A stretch of DNA of 64,000 nt from Martelella alba (GTDB taxonomy: Bacteria; Pseudomonadota; Alphaproteobacteria; Rhizobiales; Rhizobiaceae). The stretch is taken from the NCBI RefSeq assembly GCF_006516955.1, contig NZ_VHLG01000007.1, forward strand, positions 124,001 through 188,000, given 5' to 3'. Shown piece by piece: positions 46,635 through 56,373 of the stretch. Below the pieces are notes generated by a model. The model was not told the origin of the DNA. It searched no databases and saw only the letters and a list, made by a program, of their open reading frames with translations. The position numbers were made by a program, and so were the translations under genes. Every line of letters starts with the position of its first letter. Positions within the stretch are counted from its first letter, which is position 1.

Positions 46635-48208
46635 GCCTTGTCGGGAAGTTTGCAACAGTCGGCGGCGCCACCTTCGCCAGTCGGCTTTTCGGCTTTGCCC
46701 GCGAAACGCTGATGGCCGCCGCGCTTGGCGCCGGGCCGATGGCGGATGTGTTCTACGCCGCCTTCCGCTTCCCCAACCTGTTCCGCCGCCTGTTTGCCGA
46801 AGGTGCGTTCAACGCAGCCTTCGTACCGCTGTTTTCCAAGGAGATTGAGGAAAACGGCATGGAGGGCGCCAAGCGCTTTGCCGAACAGGTGTTCGGCGTG
46901 CTGTTTTCGGCGCTGTTTCTGATCACGCTGGTGATGGAACTGGCCATGCCGCTTCTGGTGCGCTTCATCATTGCACCGGGCTTCGTCGGCGACGACATGA
47001 AGTTTGACATGGCGGTTCGCCTGTCGGCGATCATGTTCCCCTATCTGATCTGCATGTCGCTGCTGGCGATGATGAGCGGCATGCTGAACTCCATGCATCG
47101 CTATTTTGCCGCAGCGATTGCGCCGATCTTCCTCAATGTCGTGTTGATCGGCGTTCTCGCTATCGGGCTGTGGCGCGGCTCGATGCCGGCAGAAATGGCC
47201 AGTCTTCTCGCCTGGGGCGTGCTTGTCGCCGGGCTGCTCCAGCTTCTCGTCGTCTATGTTGATGTACGGCGCGCCGGTATCCGTTTCGGCTTCATGCTGC
47301 CGAAGATGACGCCGAAGATCAAACGCCTGCTGGCGCTTGCCGTGCCCGCAGCGGTGACCGGCGGCGTCATCCAGATCAATCAGATCATCGGTCAGGCTGT
47401 CGCTTCCGGCAAGGGTGGGGCGATTGCAGCGCTGCAATATTCCGACCGGCTCTATCAGTTGCCGCTGGGCGTGGTCGGTGTGGCTGGCGGTGTCGTGCTG
47501 CTGCCGGAACTGTCCCGCGCGCTGAAGGCCGGCAATGACAAGGAAGCCTCCTATGTGCAGAACCGCACGATCGAATTCGTGCTGTTCCTGACGCTTCCGG
47601 CTGCCCTTGGGCTGATGGTGATTGCGCCGGAAATCACACGCGTGCTTTACGAGCGCGGCGCTTTCGGACCTCAGACCACGGCGCTGGTCGCTTCGATCAT
47701 GACGGTCTATGCCTTCGGTCTGCCGGCTTTCGCGCTGACCAAGGCGCTGCAACCGGCCTTTTATGCGCGCGAGAACACCAAATTGCCGATGCGCTTCACG
47801 CTGATTGCCGTGGTGATCAATTCCGCGCTCGCCATCTCGCTGTTTCCGATCCTTGCCGAACGCGGCATCGCCCTTGCCGAGGTGGTCTCCGGCTGGACCA
47901 ATGTCGTGCTGCTTTCAGGGACGCTCATCATCAGCGGCCATCTGCGCGTTGACGCAACGCTGATGCGGCGCGGGCCGCTGATCATTGTCAGTGCGCTTGC
48001 CATGGCGGGCACGATCTGGTTTCTGGCCGATTATTTCGCTGACTGGTTCCAGCCGCAGACGCCCTTCCTCACCCAGCTTGGCGGGCTGATGCTTCTCCTT
48101 CTTGCGGCAAGTATCGTCTATTTCGGCTTGGTTCTGGCAACTGGCGGCGTCAACCGGGCGCTGCTGATGCGTGTGGTCGAGCGCAAGACGAAGAAACCAC
48201 AGAACTAA
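46631..48208 (+). CDS. murJ: lipid II flippase MurJ
   Basis: The 525-residue protein has about 14 membrane helices and the MurJ/MviN motifs [41 protein letters not shown], and [17 protein letters not shown]. It flips lipid II across the inner membrane for cell-wall synthesis. Its ATG overlaps the TGA of glnD, as is usual in rhizobia, and implies coupled translation. The arginines in the central cavity region ([10 protein letters not shown]) are preserved. Confidence 0.95.
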   Translation: MSLVGKFATVGGATFASRLFGFARETLMAAALGAGPMADVFYAAFRFPNLFRRLFAEGAFNAAFVPLFSKEIEENGMEGAKRFAEQVFGVLFSALFLITLVMELAMPLLVRFIIAPGFVGDDMKFDMAVRLSAIMFPYLICMSLLAMMSGMLNSMHRYFAAAIAPIFLNVVLIGVLAIGLWRGSMPAEMASLLAWGVLVAGLLQLLVVYVDVRRAGIRFGFMLPKMTPKIKRLLALAVPAAVTGGVIQINQIIGQAVASGKGGAIAALQYSDRLYQLPLGVVGVAGGVVLLPELSRALKAGNDKEASYVQNRTIEFVLFLTLPAALGLMVIAPEITRVLYERGAFGPQTTALVASIMTVYAFGLPAFALTKALQPAFYARENTKLPMRFTLIAVVINSALAISLFPILAERGIALAEVVSGWTNVVLLSGTLIISGHLRVDATLMRRGPLIIVSALAMAGTIWFLADYFADWFQPQTPFLTQLGGLMLLLLAASIVYFGLVLATGGVNRALLMRVVERKTKKPQN

Positions 48209-48306
48209 CAGTTCGGTTTGACGAGCGTGCATGTTCCGTGCATAAGCGCTCTCGTTTGTTTTAACCGTCAATGCCGGGCCTTCCACCCGTCCGAAAGAGA
48301 AAAAAC

Positions 48307-49368
48307 ATGAGCGAATTCAAGCCGCTTATTTTTTCCGGTGTTCAGCCCACCGGAAATCTTCACCTTGGCAACTATCTCGGCGCATTGCGCAAATTTGTTG
48401 CACTGCAGGACCAGATGGACTGCATCTACTGCGTGGTCGATATGCACGCGATTACCGCTCAACTCGTACATGAGGACCTGAAGGCCCAGACGCGCTCCAT
48501 CACGGCGGCCTATCTTGCCTCTGGCATCGATCCTGAGAAACATATCGTGTTCAACCAGTCGGCCGTGCCGCAGCATGCCGAGCTTGCCTGGATCTTCAAC
48601 TGCGTCGCGCGCATCGGCTGGATGAACCGGATGACCCAGTTCAAGGACAAGGCCGGCAAGGATCGTGAGGCGGCTTCGCTCGGGCTCTATGCCTATCCCT
48701 CGCTGATGGCTGCCGATATTCTGGTCTACCGCGCCACCCATGTGCCGGTCGGGGATGATCAGCGTCAGCATTTGGAACTGACCCGCGATATCGCGATGAA
48801 GTTCAACATGGACTTCGCCGAAAAAATCCGTGACGCCGGAAAGGGCATCGATACCACCGTCGGTGATGAGCCGGTGCATGCCTATTTCCCGATGGTCGAG
48901 CCGATCATTGATGGCCCGGCGCCGCGTGTGATGAGCCTGAAAGATGGTTCGAAGAAGATGTCGAAATCGGACCCGTCCGATCTGTCGCGCATCAACCTGA
49001 CCGATGATGCCGAGACGGTGGCTCGCAAGATCCGCAAGGCCAAGACCGACCCTGATGCGTTGCCGAGCGAAACTGATGGTCTGAAGGGTCGGCCGGAAGC
49101 CGATAATCTCGTCGGTATCTATGCAGCCCTTGCTGATCGCACCAAAGCGGATGTTCTGGCGGAATTCGGCGGTCAGCAGTTCTCGGTCTTCAAGCCAGCT
49201 CTGGCCGAGCTCGCCGTGGAGGTCCTGTCGCCGATCAATGCAGAGATGCGCCGCCTGCTTGACGATCCGGCCCATATTGATGCCGTCCTGAAGGACGGAG
49301 CAGGCCGTGCCCGCGCGATTGCCGAGCGTACCATGAAGGACGTTCACGAGATCGTCGGCCTTCTTTAG
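48307..49368 (+). CDS. trpS: tryptophanyl-tRNA synthetase
   Basis: This 353-residue class I synthetase has the HIGH-type motif [14 protein letters not shown] near residue 12, the substrate region [12 protein letters not shown], the [18 protein letters not shown] segment, and KMSKS in [11 protein letters not shown] near 220. It begins [11 protein letters not shown]; the twelve extra residues of the open frame are not family-like. AAAGAGAA lies before ATG 48307. The gene lies 98 bp after murJ and may have its own promoter. Confidence 0.96.
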   Translation: MSEFKPLIFSGVQPTGNLHLGNYLGALRKFVALQDQMDCIYCVVDMHAITAQLVHEDLKAQTRSITAAYLASGIDPEKHIVFNQSAVPQHAELAWIFNCVARIGWMNRMTQFKDKAGKDREAASLGLYAYPSLMAADILVYRATHVPVGDDQRQHLELTRDIAMKFNMDFAEKIRDAGKGIDTTVGDEPVHAYFPMVEPIIDGPAPRVMSLKDGSKKMSKSDPSDLSRINLTDDAETVARKIRKAKTDPDALPSETDGLKGRPEADNLVGIYAALADRTKADVLAEFGGQQFSVFKPALAELAVEVLSPINAEMRRLLDDPAHIDAVLKDGAGRARAIAERTMKDVHEIVGLL

Positions 49369-49727
49369 GACGGGGAAAGGCGGTGTCAGCCGCCTCAGAC
49401 TGTTGGCAAGGTCATTCAGCTTGTCTGTTTTGGGGGTAACCACCTCTCCATCGTCATCCCCGTGCTTGTCACGGGGATCCATATTCTTAAGGATTTTATT
49501 AAGTTAAGTCCTTCGCCGTGCGGACACGCGTCGGCTGGATGCCTGTGGACCAAGCACAGGCTTGACGCTAGAGAAGGGGATAGGGTTTGTCAGCAATCTG
49601 AGACGGTGTCCGCCGCCCTTCTTTATTGCTGCGGGCGTGGAATGGTTCTGGTCTGCCAAGCCGTGCTATGTTGCGCGTGGTTGGCCGGTTGGGTTCATTT
49701 CATTTCCGGCAGATGGAGATTTTGAGA
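49369..49727. other. intergenic region with repeats, 359 bp
   Basis: Between trpS and the universal stress gene. It contains a small hairpin AGGCGG-N6-CCGCCT at 49378-49395 (possible trpS terminator without T run), the inverted repeat pair at 49453-49566, and a leader of about 160 bp. No gene was recognised. Confidence 0.6.
49453..49566. repeat. inverted pair of GTCATCCCCG-type palindromic repeats
   Basis: Copy 1 (49453-49481) starts GTCATCCCCGTGCTTGTCAC and ends GGGGATCCA. Copy 2 (49536-49566) is the same motif in reverse orientation: TGGATGCCTGTGGACCAAGC then ACAGGCTTGAC. Each is itself a hairpin around GTGCTTG. Similar elements are scattered in Rhizobiales intergenic DNA. Confidence 0.75.
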
Positions 49728-50219
49728 ATGGTTTCCAAGCGTCTTTCCGGCGAGGCCGGTCACCGACGAAAATTCGTTGCGATCGTCGATGGCACGCCCG
49801 AATGCAATCTGGCTGTTCGCTATGCTGCCAGGCGGGCGAAGAATTCCAATGGCGGCCTGGTGCTGCTGTTCGTTATTCCGCAACATGAGATGCAGCAATG
49901 GATCGGTGTGCAGGAATATATGCGCGCCGAGGCCCGTGAGGAGGCTGAACTCACCGTCTCCAAGGCGGCAGAAGATGTGCGGGCGAGTATCGGCATTGAA
50001 GCAGAAATCGTGGTGCGTGAGGGCAGTGTTGCCGAGGAAATCAATGCCGTGATCGAAGATGACCGCGACATTGCCATTCTCGTTCTGGCTGCCGGTTCAG
50101 CCAAGGAAGGGCCGGGACCGCTGGTTTCGCTTCTTGCCGGTCGCGGCAAGGCTTTCTCGATCCCGGTCACAGTGCTGCCGGACGGGTTGAGCGTGGCCGA
50201 TATTGATGCGCTTTGTTAA
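49728..50219 (+). CDS. universal stress protein
   Basis: The 163-residue protein has the UspA fold pattern: FVAIVDGTPECNLAVRYAARRA at the start, a middle with IVVREGSVAEEINAVIED, and a late phosphate/ATP-binding-like LVLAAGSAKEGPGPLVSLLAGR segment. This lacks the strict G-2x-G-9x-G-S/T motif in perfect form, so ATP binding is uncertain. ATG 49728 has GGAGATTTTGAGA upstream. It stands at the head of the long housekeeping series and is separated from it by 142 bp. Confidence 0.85.
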   Translation: MVSKRLSGEAGHRRKFVAIVDGTPECNLAVRYAARRAKNSNGGLVLLFVIPQHEMQQWIGVQEYMRAEAREEAELTVSKAAEDVRASIGIEAEIVVREGSVAEEINAVIEDDRDIAILVLAAGSAKEGPGPLVSLLAGRGKAFSIPVTVLPDGLSVADIDALC

Positions 50220-50361
50220 GCGCTCTCTTGAAAGCCAAAGCGCTGACGCCTAGCTTCTCGCAATAGAATGATTCACCGCGGCACGACCTTGAACCGTGCC
50301 TCAGCGAAACAGCCCTTATCCCGTGGCCTTGCGCCCGACCGGGGCGACGATGGAGACGAAC

Positions 50362-50925
50362 ATGTTCATCCAGACCGAAACCACGCCAAATCCCGCGACC
50401 CTGAAATTTCTTCCGGGCAAAATCGTGCTGGAACGCGGCAATGCCGAATTCCGCTCGGCAGATGATGCGATTATCTCGCCGCTGGCGACTAGGCTTTTTG
50501 CCGTTCCCGGTGTTGAAGGGGTGATGTTCGGCTATGATTTCGTTTCCGTAACCCGCGGTGATCAGGAATGGCAGCATCTGAAGCCCGCCATTCTCGGCGC
50601 GATCATGGAGCATTTCATGTCCGGTGCGCCAACCATGGCAGGCGAAGCCTCGCATGAGGATCTCGATACCGGCGAGGAATTTTTCGATGCCGGCGACGAG
50701 ACCATTGTCGCCACCATCAAGGAACTGCTGGAAACCCGCGTTCGCCCGGCCGTGGCGCAGGATGGCGGCGATATCACCTTCCGCGGCTATCGCGAGGGCA
50801 CGGTGTTTCTCAACATGAAGGGCGCATGCTCCGGCTGCCCGTCCTCCACCGCGACGCTGAAGCATGGCGTGCAGAACCTGCTGCATCATTTTGTGCCCGA
50901 GGTTGAGCATGTCGAGGCCGTATGA
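50362..50925 (+). CDS. NifU/NFU1-family iron-sulfur scaffold protein
   Basis: This 187-residue protein has an N-terminal Nfu_N domain (MFIQTETTPNPATLKFLPG) and a C-terminal NifU-like domain with VRPAVAQDGGDITFRGYREGTVFLNMKGACSGCPSS, holding the CxxC cluster site. It delivers [4Fe-4S] clusters to target proteins, possibly including MiaB encoded downstream. ATG 50362 has GGAGA just upstream; the ATG at 50350 is also in frame. It lies 21 bp before tsaB, so the two are likely cotranscribed. Confidence 0.93.
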   Translation: MFIQTETTPNPATLKFLPGKIVLERGNAEFRSADDAIISPLATRLFAVPGVEGVMFGYDFVSVTRGDQEWQHLKPAILGAIMEHFMSGAPTMAGEASHEDLDTGEEFFDAGDETIVATIKELLETRVRPAVAQDGGDITFRGYREGTVFLNMKGACSGCPSSTATLKHGVQNLLHHFVPEVEHVEAV

Positions 50926-50946
50926 CCTGATGACAGGGCGCCGCAT

Positions 50947-51600
50947 ATGATCATTCTGGCCATCGAAACGGCGGGCGCTGATTGTGCCGCCTGCCTTTTT
51001 GACAGCAATGGCGAGCGCCTTCTGGCAGCCGTGAGCGAAACCATCGGCAAGGGTCACGCCGAAAGGCTGATGACGATGATCGACGAGGTGGTGCAAGCCA
51101 GCGGCCTGCCTTTGTCGGCGGTTAACAGAATTGCTGTTAATATTGGTCCCGGTTCCTTTACCGGCATCCGTGTCGGCGTGGCGACCGCGCGGGCGCTGGC
51201 GCTGGCGCTTGACGTTGAATGCGTCGGTGTGACGACGCTTGATGTTTTCGCGCGGCAGTCTCACAGCCAGACGGCGGGCCGCAATGTTTTGATCACGATG
51301 GATGCCAAACGCGGTGAAGCCTATTGTGCGCTTTATGATGGCAAGGGGCATTTGCGTCTTGCACCTGCCGCTTATGCCTATGACGCGCTGGCGGGGCTTG
51401 CCGGTGAGCATGACGCGGTGATTGCCGGGTCCGGCGGGATAGCAGCGGGGCTTGATCATATTGTGCCGCTTGCTGGCGTCCGGGTCGAAACCATTGCTGC
51501 GCTGGCTGCGGAAATGGCTGCCGGTAACGCGGTGTCGCCGCTTTATCTGCGCGCGCCTGATGCCAAGCCGCAGGGTGGTTTCAAGGTGGCGCGGGCGTGA
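50947..51600 (+). CDS. tsaB: tRNA threonylcarbamoyladenosine biosynthesis protein TsaB
   Basis: The 217-residue protein has the actin-like ASKHA start IILAIETAGADCAACLF, KGHAERLMTMIDEVV, and VNIGPGSFTGIRVGVATARALAL, the hallmark of TsaB. With TsaC, TsaD and TsaE it forms the t6A modification at position 37 of ANN-decoding tRNAs. It overlaps rimI by 4 nt (GTGA), which is the common order in rhizobia and implies coupled translation. Confidence 0.94.
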   Translation: MIILAIETAGADCAACLFDSNGERLLAAVSETIGKGHAERLMTMIDEVVQASGLPLSAVNRIAVNIGPGSFTGIRVGVATARALALALDVECVGVTTLDVFARQSHSQTAGRNVLITMDAKRGEAYCALYDGKGHLRLAPAAYAYDALAGLAGEHDAVIAGSGGIAAGLDHIVPLAGVRVETIAALAAEMAAGNAVSPLYLRAPDAKPQGGFKVARA

Positions 51601-52097
51601 CTGGCATGGCAGGGTTTTTCCGGCGTAACCCTGAATTCGAGGTGTCTGCGCTGACGGGTGACGAACTGGAAGCGGCAGCCGATCTGCATCACGCTCGCTT
51701 CTTCCATCCCTGGAGCGCTGACGAGATCCACAATCTTTTGAGCCAGGCTCCCGTCTTCGGCTTTGTCATGCACCAGACCAATGCCTGGATCGGTTCGCCG
51801 CTGGCAGGCTTCGTGCTGGCGCGTGCCGTGGCGGATGAGGCCGAAATCCTGACAATTTGTGTGGCCGAGGGGTTTTCGCGCGCGGGGATCGGCTGGCGGC
51901 TGATGGTTGCGGCCCTGCAGGAAGCGGGGGTGAGAGGCGCTGAATTCATGCTGCTGGAAGTGGACGCGATCAACCAGCCGGCGATCGGCCTTTACCGCAA
52001 GCTTGGTTTTGTTGAGGTCGGGCGGCGCAAGGCCTATTATGCCCATGAGGATGGCAGCCGGTCGAGTGCGCTTGTTATGCGGCGGGAACTGGGCTAG
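51597..52097 (+). CDS. rimI: ribosomal protein S18 alanine N-acetyltransferase
   Basis: This 166-residue GNAT protein has AADLHHARFFHPWSADEI, EAEILTICVAEGFSRAGIGWRLM (acetyl-CoA motif A) and LLEVDAINQPAIGLYRKLGFVEVGRRKAYY, which is the RimI signature. It acetylates the S18 N-terminus in the enterobacterial model. GTG 51597 overlaps the tsaB stop; ATG 51606 is an alternative nine bases in. In rhizobia I recall a fur/mur regulator gene after rimI; here only a repeat and 94 bp precede plsC. Confidence 0.9.
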   Translation: MTGMAGFFRRNPEFEVSALTGDELEAAADLHHARFFHPWSADEIHNLLSQAPVFGFVMHQTNAWIGSPLAGFVLARAVADEAEILTICVAEGFSRAGIGWRLMVAALQEAGVRGAEFMLLEVDAINQPAIGLYRKLGFVEVGRRKAYYAHEDGSRSSALVMRRELG

Positions 52098-52146
52098 AGC
52101 ATCGGGCGAAAACGTGGACACCGGATTTCGCGAAAGCGCGATGCGC
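52097..52146 (+). repeat. rhizobial intergenic palindromic repeat, copy B
   Basis: GAGCATCGGGCGAAAACG, then TGGACACCGGATTTCGCGAAAG and CGCGATGCGC. It starts at the last base of the rimI stop codon. Ends pair as GCATCG/CGATGC. It shares blocks with the copies at 30982-31032 and 57689-57758. Confidence 0.75.
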
Positions 52147-52191
52147 CGGGCGGCTCCACTGCCGGTGCAGGGCTTTGGAAATGTAAAGCCG

Positions 52192-52977
52192 ATGAAATAT
52201 CTTCGCTACAGCTATGTCACGCTTGCGCTGTTTCTCGCCACCATCCTGTTGGCTCCCGTGCAGCTCCTCTGTCTCTGGCGTGGCTGGCCTCTGGCGCGCA
52301 AGCTGCCGCGCTACTGGCACATGGTCGCCTGTTTCGTGCTTGGTATCCGCATTCATGTGCATGGTGCGCCGGATAAGCGCCGCCCGCTGCTGCTATCGTC
52401 CAACCACACCTCCTGGCTTGATATCGTCGTGCTGGGCCGGGTCGCCGATCTTGCCTTCATCGCCAAGTCGGAAGTGCGCGACTGGCCGGTCTTCGGCCTG
52501 TTTGCCCGGCTGCAGAATTCGGTTTTTATCGAACGTGCCGACCGGCGCGGAACGGGCGATCAGGTCAACACCATTGCAGAACGGCTTGTCGGCGGTGAGA
52601 TCATCGTACTGTTTCCCGAAGGCACGACCTCGGATGGCAACCGGCTGTTGCCGCTGAAATATTCGCTGTTCGGCGCGGCTTCGTCCGCGGTACCCTTTTC
52701 GCCTTCGGGCAGCGTCTATGTGCAGCCGGTCGCTGTTGCCTATACCGGCATAGGCGGTCTGCCCATGGGCCGCGCTCTCAGGCCGGTGATTGCCTGGCCA
52801 GGCGATGTCGAGATGCTGCCTTCGCTTGCCGGTGTCATCCGGGCCGGTAATTTCGACATTGATGTCTGTTTCGGAGAAAGCGTGGAGTTTAGCGCAGAGA
52901 CAAAGCGCAAGCAGGCCGCTGCCGAGGTCGAGGCACGTATGCGCGCTTTGCTTTCTGAGCAGCTTCGCGGGCGTTGA
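52192..52977 (+). CDS. plsC: 1-acyl-sn-glycerol-3-phosphate acyltransferase
   Basis: The 261-residue protein has an N-terminal membrane helix (TLALFLATILLAPVQLLCLW), the catalytic LSSNHTSWLDIVVLGR (HX4D), and IIVLFPEGTTSDGN (substrate and PEGT motif). It adds the second acyl chain to lysophosphatidic acid or acts on other lysolipids; rhizobia have several such genes, including ornithine-lipid types. ATG 52192 places the helix at the start and matches the family; the open frame before it runs through copy B of the repeat. Confidence 0.88.
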   Translation: MKYLRYSYVTLALFLATILLAPVQLLCLWRGWPLARKLPRYWHMVACFVLGIRIHVHGAPDKRRPLLLSSNHTSWLDIVVLGRVADLAFIAKSEVRDWPVFGLFARLQNSVFIERADRRGTGDQVNTIAERLVGGEIIVLFPEGTTSDGNRLLPLKYSLFGAASSAVPFSPSGSVYVQPVAVAYTGIGGLPMGRALRPVIAWPGDVEMLPSLAGVIRAGNFDIDVCFGESVEFSAETKRKQAAAEVEARMRALLSEQLRGR

Positions 52978-53061
52978 ACCGGATATTTTTGCTCATAAAA
53001 GCGTTCAAATGGGCGCATTTTCCGTTTTTCATGCGCTTCAAAGCAGGTTAAAAGGCCCGCC

Positions 53062-54450
53062 ATGAGGCAAGAGACCATTGGAACGACAGATATGACGGCA
53101 TCGGCAACGGACAATCAGCGCAAGGTTTTCATCAAGACCTATGGCTGCCAGATGAATGTCTATGATTCCGAGCGGATGGGCGAGGCGCTGGCCAGCGATG
53201 GATATCAGCCGACCGAAAACATGGACGATGCCGATCTGGTGCTGCTGAACACCTGCCATATCCGTGAAAAGGCCGCCGAAAAGGTCTATTCCGCTTTGGG
53301 CCGTCTGCGTGACATGAAGCGTGAGCGTGCCAGAGAAGGCCGTGAAATGCTGATCGGCGTTGCCGGTTGCGTTGCCCAGGCGGAAGGCGAGGAGATCCTG
53401 CGCCGGGTGCCGGATGTCAATGTGGTCATCGGCCCGCAGACCTATCACCGGCTTCCCGAGGCGCTGAAGCGGGCCAAGGCCGGTGAGCGCGTGGTTGATA
53501 CCGACTATGCGGTCGAGGACAAGTTCGACTATCTGCCGAAGAAGGAACGCGGCTACCGGCCAAAAAATGTTTCGGCCTTTCTCACCGTGCAGGAGGGCTG
53601 CGACAAGTTCTGCACCTTCTGCGTCGTGCCTTATACGCGGGGTGCGGAAGTTTCACGTTCGCGCAACCAGATCGTCGATGAAGCGCACCGGCTGGTCGAA
53701 AATGGCGTCAGCGAAATCACGCTACTGGGCCAGAACGTCAATGCATGGCATGGCAGCGGACCCGATGGCGCCGATTGGGGGCTTGGTGATCTCCTGTTCC
53801 ATCTGGCTGATATCGAGGGTATCAAGAGGCTGCGTTATACAACCAGCCATCCGCGCGACATGGATGACCGGCTGATGGCTGCTCATCGCGATCTGCCCAA
53901 GCTGATGCCCTATCTGCATCTTCCCGTTCAGGCCGGCTCCGACCGCATCCTGAAAGCGATGAACCGCAAGCATACGGCGGAGGAATATCTGGCCCTGATC
54001 GGCCGCATTCGCGCGGTCCGGCCTGATATCGCTATGTCGGGTGATTTCATCGTCGGGTTTCCCGGCGAAACCGAAGAGGATTTCCAGGCAACGCTCGATC
54101 TGGTCGAAAAACTCCGCTATGCGCAGGCCTTCTCGTTCAAATATTCCACGCGCCCGGGAACGCCGGGTGCCGAGCTTGAAGATCAGGTGCCCGAAGACGT
54201 CAAGACCGAGCGGCTGGCCCGGCTTCAGGCGCTTCTGACCCGTCATCAGCGTGAATTTGCAGCCTCCTGCGTCGGCCGTGAAATGGATATCCTTCTGGAA
54301 AAGCCGGGCCGGGAAGCAGGTCAGCTGATCGGCCGCTCGCCCTGGCTGCAATCGGTCGTGATCGCGGGCGGCGATGCTGCGATCGGCGATATGGTGCGGG
54401 TGCGCATTACGTCTGCCGGCCCGAACAGCCTTGCCGCTGATCGGCTTTGA
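53062..54450 (+). CDS. miaB: tRNA-i6A37 methylthiotransferase MiaB
   Basis: This 462-residue protein has the UPF0004 domain with three conserved cysteines ([39 protein letters not shown]), the radical SAM motif [15 protein letters not shown] near residue 180, and a C-terminal TRAM domain. It carries two [4Fe-4S] clusters and makes ms2i6A37 in tRNA. ATG 53062 (AAAGG upstream) is used; ATG 53092 also gives a full protein. It is 84 bp after plsC. Confidence 0.95.
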   Translation: MRQETIGTTDMTASATDNQRKVFIKTYGCQMNVYDSERMGEALASDGYQPTENMDDADLVLLNTCHIREKAAEKVYSALGRLRDMKRERAREGREMLIGVAGCVAQAEGEEILRRVPDVNVVIGPQTYHRLPEALKRAKAGERVVDTDYAVEDKFDYLPKKERGYRPKNVSAFLTVQEGCDKFCTFCVVPYTRGAEVSRSRNQIVDEAHRLVENGVSEITLLGQNVNAWHGSGPDGADWGLGDLLFHLADIEGIKRLRYTTSHPRDMDDRLMAAHRDLPKLMPYLHLPVQAGSDRILKAMNRKHTAEEYLALIGRIRAVRPDIAMSGDFIVGFPGETEEDFQATLDLVEKLRYAQAFSFKYSTRPGTPGAELEDQVPEDVKTERLARLQALLTRHQREFAASCVGREMDILLEKPGREAGQLIGRSPWLQSVVIAGGDAAIGDMVRVRITSAGPNSLAADRL

Positions 54451-54732
54451 TTTTGTGACACCACGATGAAAAGCGTGTGGCGAAAGACAAATCGCTTCAC
54501 AAATCGACGGATCGCGTTTAGCCTTTATTCATGAAGCTTGGCGACCTCAAAGAGACTCAGTCAGTTCAGCGGCAAAGATGTTCAAGGGCCGACCGGCTTC
54601 GCATGTTCCATGCAGATATGGTTGTTTCAACGGATCGGTATGCATGTCGACCGGACGGGCATTTTGCTGCGCACCGTCTTGTGATGTGCCGCCCTAACAG
54701 CGCGAAGTCTGTTCGTTCGCCAGCAGAGGCAT

Positions 54733-55851
54733 ATGAACGCTTCGGTGTCGATCAAAGGTGTCGTCGTCTTTTCTCAGGAGCTTGACCGCTTGAACGTAAC
54801 AGAACTGGTTGCCGAAACCGCGCAGGGCGCGCGTCCCAACACCAAGGAAGAGGCGAGTCATTTCGTCCTTACTTTTGAGAACAACCGCTATGCCAGCGAG
54901 TTGTTCGGTCAGTTCGATGAACATCTGAAAATGCTGGAAGACAGGCTGAAGGTCAAAGCCATGCCACGCGGTAATTCCGTGGCGCTGAGCGGGGACACGG
55001 CCGCAACCTATCAGGCCCGCCGGGCGCTTGATTTTCTTTACAGCCAGCTTCTGAATGGCGGTCATGTGGAAAAATCCGATGTTGAAGGCGCGATCCGAAT
55101 GGCTGTTGCCGCCGATGATCAGCTGAGCCTGCCGACGCTGGAGCGCAAGGCGAAGCTGTCCATGTCGCAGATTTCGACGCGCAAGAAATCAATTGCGGCC
55201 CGCACGCCGGCACAGGATGCCTATATTCGTGCGCTGGAGCGCAATGAGCTTGTCTTTGGCGTCGGTCCCGCCGGCACAGGTAAAACCTATCTGGCGGTTG
55301 CCTATGCGGCGCAGCTGCTGGAGCGCGGCGTGGTCAACAAGATCATCCTGTCGCGTCCGGCGGTTGAGGCGGGCGAGCGTCTCGGCTTTCTGCCCGGTGA
55401 TATGAAGGAGAAGGTCGATCCCTATCTCCGTCCGCTTTATGATGCGCTTTATGATATGATGCCGGGCGACAAGGTCGAGCGCGCTATTACCGCCGGTGTC
55501 ATCGAGATTGCACCGCTCGCCTTCATGCGCGGGCGCACGCTGGCCAATGCGGCCGTCATTCTCGATGAGGCGCAGAACACGACATCGATGCAGATGAAGA
55601 TGTTCCTGACCCGTCTCGGCGAGAATTCGCGGATGATCATTACGGGCGATCCGAGCCAGATCGACCTGCCGCGCGGCGTCAAATCCGGTCTGGTCGAGGC
55701 GCTCGGGATCCTCAAGGGCGTGGAAAGCATTTCGATCATCCGCTTTACCGATACGGATGTGGTGCGTCATCCGCTGGTGGCGCGCATCGTCGCCGCCTAT
55801 GACGGCGAGAGCCGCACCGCCGGTGAAGCCAGCGAGGCCAGCGACGCCTGA
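54733..55851 (+). CDS. phoH: PhoH-like ATPase
   Basis: The 372-residue protein has an N-terminal extension and the PhoH P-loop domain: ELVFGVGPAGTGKTYLAVAYA (Walker A), LSRPAVEAGERLGFLPGDMKEKVDPYLRPLYDAL, FMRGRTLANAAVILDEAQNTTSMQMKMFLTRLG (Walker B) and ITGDPSQIDLP. PhoH proteins are helicase-like NTPases linked to RNA metabolism and stand next to ybeY in most proteobacteria. Its stop overlaps the ybeY start by one base (TGATG). The ending GEASEASDA is low-complexity. Confidence 0.93.
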   Translation: MNASVSIKGVVVFSQELDRLNVTELVAETAQGARPNTKEEASHFVLTFENNRYASELFGQFDEHLKMLEDRLKVKAMPRGNSVALSGDTAATYQARRALDFLYSQLLNGGHVEKSDVEGAIRMAVAADDQLSLPTLERKAKLSMSQISTRKKSIAARTPAQDAYIRALERNELVFGVGPAGTGKTYLAVAYAAQLLERGVVNKIILSRPAVEAGERLGFLPGDMKEKVDPYLRPLYDALYDMMPGDKVERAITAGVIEIAPLAFMRGRTLANAAVILDEAQNTTSMQMKMFLTRLGENSRMIITGDPSQIDLPRGVKSGLVEALGILKGVESISIIRFTDTDVVRHPLVARIVAAYDGESRTAGEASEASDA

Positions 55852-56360
55852 TGATGGCAGAATTCGATTATCAGATCACTGTCGAGGACGACGCGTGGGA
55901 CAATATCGCTGACCTCGAAACCCTGGTTTACAGGGCGGTGGGAGCGGCGGCGGATCTGCTCGCGAAAGAGGAGGGGCAGCCCTTCTTCGAGCCGGAGGCG
56001 GAGCTGTCGCTTGTCTTTACGGATGATAAGACGATACGCACGATCAACGCGGAATGGCGCGATATGGACAAGGCAACGAATGTCCTGTCCTTTCCGGCCT
56101 TTCCGATTGCGCCCGGCGACATGCCGGGGCCGATGCTCGGCGATATCGTGGTGGCCTATGAAACGGTCAAACGCGAGGCGGAGGCGCTGGAAAAGCCCTT
56201 CGAGGAACACCTGACCCATCTTCTGGTGCATGGATTTCTGCATCTTTTGGGCTATGATCATATAGAAAACACCGATGCGGAGCTCATGGAAGGACTTGAG
56301 ACTCGCATTTTGGCCACACTTAACCTATCTGATCCTTATCAGGGTAGTGACCCGGTTTAA
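55851..56360 (+). CDS. ybeY: endoribonuclease YbeY
   Basis: This 169-residue protein has the zinc motif HLLVHGFLHLLGYDHIENTD (H3xH5xH), with DKATNVLSFPAFP and LGDIVVAYETVKRE before it. YbeY acts in 16S rRNA 3-prime end maturation and ribosome quality control; in Sinorhizobium it also affects small RNA regulation. ATG 55851 or 55854 are both possible because two ATGs are adjacent. It is in the phoH-ybeY-corC order typical of proteobacteria. Confidence 0.95.
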   Translation: MMAEFDYQITVEDDAWDNIADLETLVYRAVGAAADLLAKEEGQPFFEPEAELSLVFTDDKTIRTINAEWRDMDKATNVLSFPAFPIAPGDMPGPMLGDIVVAYETVKREAEALEKPFEEHLTHLLVHGFLHLLGYDHIENTDAELMEGLETRILATLNLSDPYQGSDPV

Positions 56361-56373
56361 CACCTAAGGAAAG

